Below are positions 61,982 through 64,000 of a stretch of DNA of 64,000 bases, one piece after another; the stretch's first letter is position 1; each line of letters opens with the position of its first letter. The notes beneath the pieces were generated by a model. That model did no database searches and was not told where the DNA came from. It saw only the letters and a program-made list of their open reading frames with translations. Source of the stretch: JBBIPA01 sp963775935. GTDB taxonomy: Bacteria; Chloroflexota; Dehalococcoidia; GIF9; UBA5629. The stretch covers positions 1-64,000 of the forward strand of contig CAVZKR010000007.1 in the NCBI GenBank assembly GCA_963775935.1. Direction: 5' to 3'. The position numbers and the translations under genes are program-made.

Positions 61982-62148
61982 CGTCTAAAATACCTGATAA
62001 GCCAACCGCAAATGGGTATTTATGCTTATTAATAAATGACTGGTATAGTATAATGGACATTAATCATAAATGTGTGGATACATACTCGCGGACAAAGCAG
62101 CTTATGCTTAGCTATGCCAAGGCGTATGATAGCTTGTAAGCGAATAAA

Positions 62149-63360
62149 ATGAAGAATGACGAAAAATTAAATTACATCCCTGATCAGGAGCACATACCAC
62201 AGCGTCAGAAAGCAAACCAGCAGTTGCGAATCATCGAGTGGCTGGTAGAGGTTAAAGCAAATTCGGCCGTACGGAGTGTCCACTTCTGGATCATCTTCGG
62301 TCTCATGGCTGCTTTAAGTTACCTTTACTATGGTGTTTTGACAGCCTTTCATGATATCTACGTGATTCTATTTTTTTATCCCCTCCTTTATGCTTCCATT
62401 GTTTATCGTCTACGTGGCGTCATCGTTAGTGGACTAGTTTTTCTCTGCATCCTAGTACCTCATGCCTTGCTTTTTAGTTACGACCCATATTCGCTGGTGA
62501 GGTCACTTATCTTTGCTGCCTTTGCCTTTCTACTTAGTGGTTTGACCGCGACTCTATTGAACTACCTCGAAAAGCAATTGGAAGCTTACAAAGAGATTGT
62601 GTCTCTCAACGAGGAACTGAACAGTTATATTGAGCGTCTAGAAAGCACTCAGAAGCAACTTATCCAGGCGGAGAAACTGAATGCAATTGGCCAATTGACT
62701 GCCTCTATAGCTCATGAGATCAATAACCCCTTGACTGGGGCTTTGGTGTATATCAAACTACTGATAAAGAAGATTGGCAGCGATTCCTTCGACAAGAATG
62801 AGGCACTGACAAATCTCTCAAAGGTGGAATCAGCAGTCACTCGATGCTCTGGGATAGTACGTGGACTTCTTGATTTCGCTCGCCAGTCCGAGCCGAAATT
62901 ACAGTCGATAACGGTGAACAGTGTTATCGACAATGCTATAGCCCTGATTGGCCACCAGGCCGAGATGAAAAAAATTACCGTTGCACGGCAAGATGCCTCA
63001 CCATTGCTACCGGTGATGGCTGATTTCAATCAACTCCAACAGGTATTTATTAATCAAATTGTAAATGCCATCCAGGCGATGAAGAATGGTGGTACGCTTA
63101 CTATAAGTACCTTGCTGGATAAGGATGGTTACGTTCAAGTAAGTATTCAAGACACCGGCTGCGGAATACCTCCTGAAAATCTGGAAAAACTTTTCACTCC
63201 TTTTTTCACGACTAAAGAACTTGGCAAAGGTGTAGGTTTAGGACTTGCAGTATCTCATGGCATTATCAAGGGCCACGGTGGTAGAATCGAAGTTCACAGT
63301 GAACTGGGTAAAGGGAGTATTTTTACCACATACCTGCCAGCTTATGAGGATAAAAAATAA
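62149..63360 (+). CDS. Membrane-bound sensor histidine kinase
   Basis: 403 residues. N-terminal hydrophobic region (about 45-150: FWIIFGLMAALSYLYYGVLT, YVILFFYPLLYASIVY, GVIVSGLVFLCILVPHALLF) with about four helices, a coiled coil (LNEELNSYIERLESTQKQLI), H-box LTASIAHEINNPLTGALVYI (phosphoacceptor His), N-box FNQLQQVFINQIVNAIQAM, G1 VSIQDTGCGIPPENLEKLFT and G2 GKGVGLGLAVSHGIIKGHGG. No PAS or other sensor domain is seen, so the signal is probably sensed in or near the membrane. No response regulator is adjacent. It is convergent with a hydrogenase gene. Confidence 0.88.
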   Translation: MKNDEKLNYIPDQEHIPQRQKANQQLRIIEWLVEVKANSAVRSVHFWIIFGLMAALSYLYYGVLTAFHDIYVILFFYPLLYASIVYRLRGVIVSGLVFLCILVPHALLFSYDPYSLVRSLIFAAFAFLLSGLTATLLNYLEKQLEAYKEIVSLNEELNSYIERLESTQKQLIQAEKLNAIGQLTASIAHEINNPLTGALVYIKLLIKKIGSDSFDKNEALTNLSKVESAVTRCSGIVRGLLDFARQSEPKLQSITVNSVIDNAIALIGHQAEMKKITVARQDASPLLPVMADFNQLQQVFINQIVNAIQAMKNGGTLTISTLLDKDGYVQVSIQDTGCGIPPENLEKLFTPFFTTKELGKGVGLGLAVSHGIIKGHGGRIEVHSELGKGSIFTTYLPAYEDKK

Positions 63361-63458
63361 AATGGGATGATCCGAACGTAAGGTACAATCAATCCCAATG
63401 GTAACCGGCAGAAATTGCACTGTCAAACATCGAGGTACTGTAATCAATAAGATTTTGC

Positions 63459-64000
63459 TCAGGTGGTAATCTTTTTATTTGAGGATACTTTCAGCAGGTG
63501 TGTTGAGCAGGAAACACAGGGATCGTAAGCTCTAACCAGCATCTCTAGACTATGCTGTATCGCGTCCTGCGGCTGATTCAATATACGAGGTACCACGGCT
63601 TCCATATCCTTCTGGATATTATTGTGATTTTGGTTCGTAGGAATAATGCAATTTGCCGCAGTTAATACGCCATTCCCATCGTACGTATAATCATGAAATA
63701 GAATACCCCGTGGGGCTTCTACTGCTCCGACGCCTCTGCCCGCTTGTATATTGACTTTATTATTCTCCTCTTTGAGACCGGTGGATACTACCTGATCAAT
63801 AAGGTTAATGCTGTCCTCTATGGCGTGGACCGTTTCAACAACCTGGGCGACAGTTATCATAAATGGGTTATGGCAAGGAGCCTGTAAACCAAGCTCCTTC
63901 GCTGCCTTCTTAGCCAGAGGAAGTAATAGGTCATGATTAATGTTGAAACGGGCAAGAGCGCCAACCATATAAGATTCACGTTTATTCTTAGTATACTTGG
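63459..64000 (-). CDS. Second [NiFe]-hydrogenase large subunit, C-terminal part (gene continues past the window)
   Basis: The frame is open to the right edge (RESYMVGALARFN runs upstream of the first Met), so this is the 3' part of a longer gene. VGAVEAPRGILFHDYTYDGN and ANCIIPTNQNHNNIQKDM are large-subunit motifs. VRAYDPCVSCSTHLLKVSSN is the C-terminal nickel motif with the tail that is cleaved in maturation. The VSCSTH form resembles group 3b/3d (HoxH/HydA-like) enzymes more than MvhA. It is therefore a second hydrogenase, distinct from the one at 54-57 kb. Confidence 0.85.
   Translation of the reverse strand, partial: KYTKNKRESYMVGALARFNINHDLLLPLAKKAAKELGLQAPCHNPFMITVAQVVETVHAIEDSINLIDQVVSTGLKEENNKVNIQAGRGVGAVEAPRGILFHDYTYDGNGVLTAANCIIPTNQNHNNIQKDMEAVVPRILNQPQDAIQHSLEMLVRAYDPCVSCSTHLLKVSSNKKITT

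Noticed and set aside
1..64000. CRISPR arrays, rRNA genes and insertion sequences
   Set aside because: No regularly spaced repeats, rRNA signatures or transposase frames were found anywhere in the window.

Overview
The window looks like a chromosome segment of an anaerobic bacterium in or near class Dehalococcoidia (Chloroflexota). This rests on gene content, not on a database match: a heterodisulfide reductase/[NiFe]-hydrogenase operon, an inositol-phosphate synthase/CDP-alcohol transferase/PimA-like lipid cluster, an IF-2 without the long N-terminal extension, a DUF5679 zinc-ribbon protein, hydantoinase/acetone-carboxylase-type genes and a BKACE enzyme. GC content is moderate and most genes have clear AGGAGG-type ribosome-binding sites.

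Layout. 1-11.5 kb is an accessory region in which one locus occurs twice: a TetR regulator behind a palindromic operator, a large membrane/SCP2/iron-sulfur-flavodoxin/SCP2 fusion protein, a 27-bp fragment matching the 3' end of a tRNA, and a convergent RpoD-type sigma factor. In the left copy all three genes carry a single-base frameshift; in the right copy all three are intact. 11.8-24 kb holds catabolic genes: a molybdopterin oxidoreductase with its ferredoxin subunit, BKACE, three acetone-carboxylase-like subunits, a small ABM monooxygenase, an MFS carrier and an iron-sulfur flavodoxin. 24-27.6 kb is recO-recR-ybaB-dnaX. 27.6-32.5 kb has a PrpD-like protein, an atypical radical SAM protein, a LUD protein and a 2-hydroxyacid dehydrogenase. 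32.6-37.9 kb is rpsO-pnp-dapB-asd-dapA. 38-44.1 kb has a lipoprotein, purA and a probable phosphatidylinositol/mannoside-type lipid operon. 44.3-50.1 kb has a PHP protein, a zinc ribbon and the nusA-ylxR-infB-rbfA-truB operon. 50.4-53.9 kb has a response regulator, a formate/nitrite-type channel with an extra C-terminal domain that also occurs as a separate small protein just upstream, and a DnaJ-like protein without a J domain.

54-61 kb is the most notable part: hdrC-hdrB-hdrA-mvhD-mvhG-mvhA plus a hydrogenase maturation protease, the full set for a flavin-based electron-bifurcating MvhADG-HdrABC complex. HdrA and MvhD are each interrupted by one in-frame TGA exactly where the families have a conserved cysteine, and each TGA is followed by a hairpin. 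Both are therefore predicted selenoproteins. Two tandem one-helix microproteins lie just upstream of hdrC. The window ends with a sensor histidine kinase and the C-terminal part of a second [NiFe]-hydrogenase large subunit.

Single-base frameshifts are frequent (nine sites, several in homopolymers, some in genes that should be essential to the hydrogenase complex). Some are probably sequencing or assembly errors, so pseudogene calls are made with that reservation.
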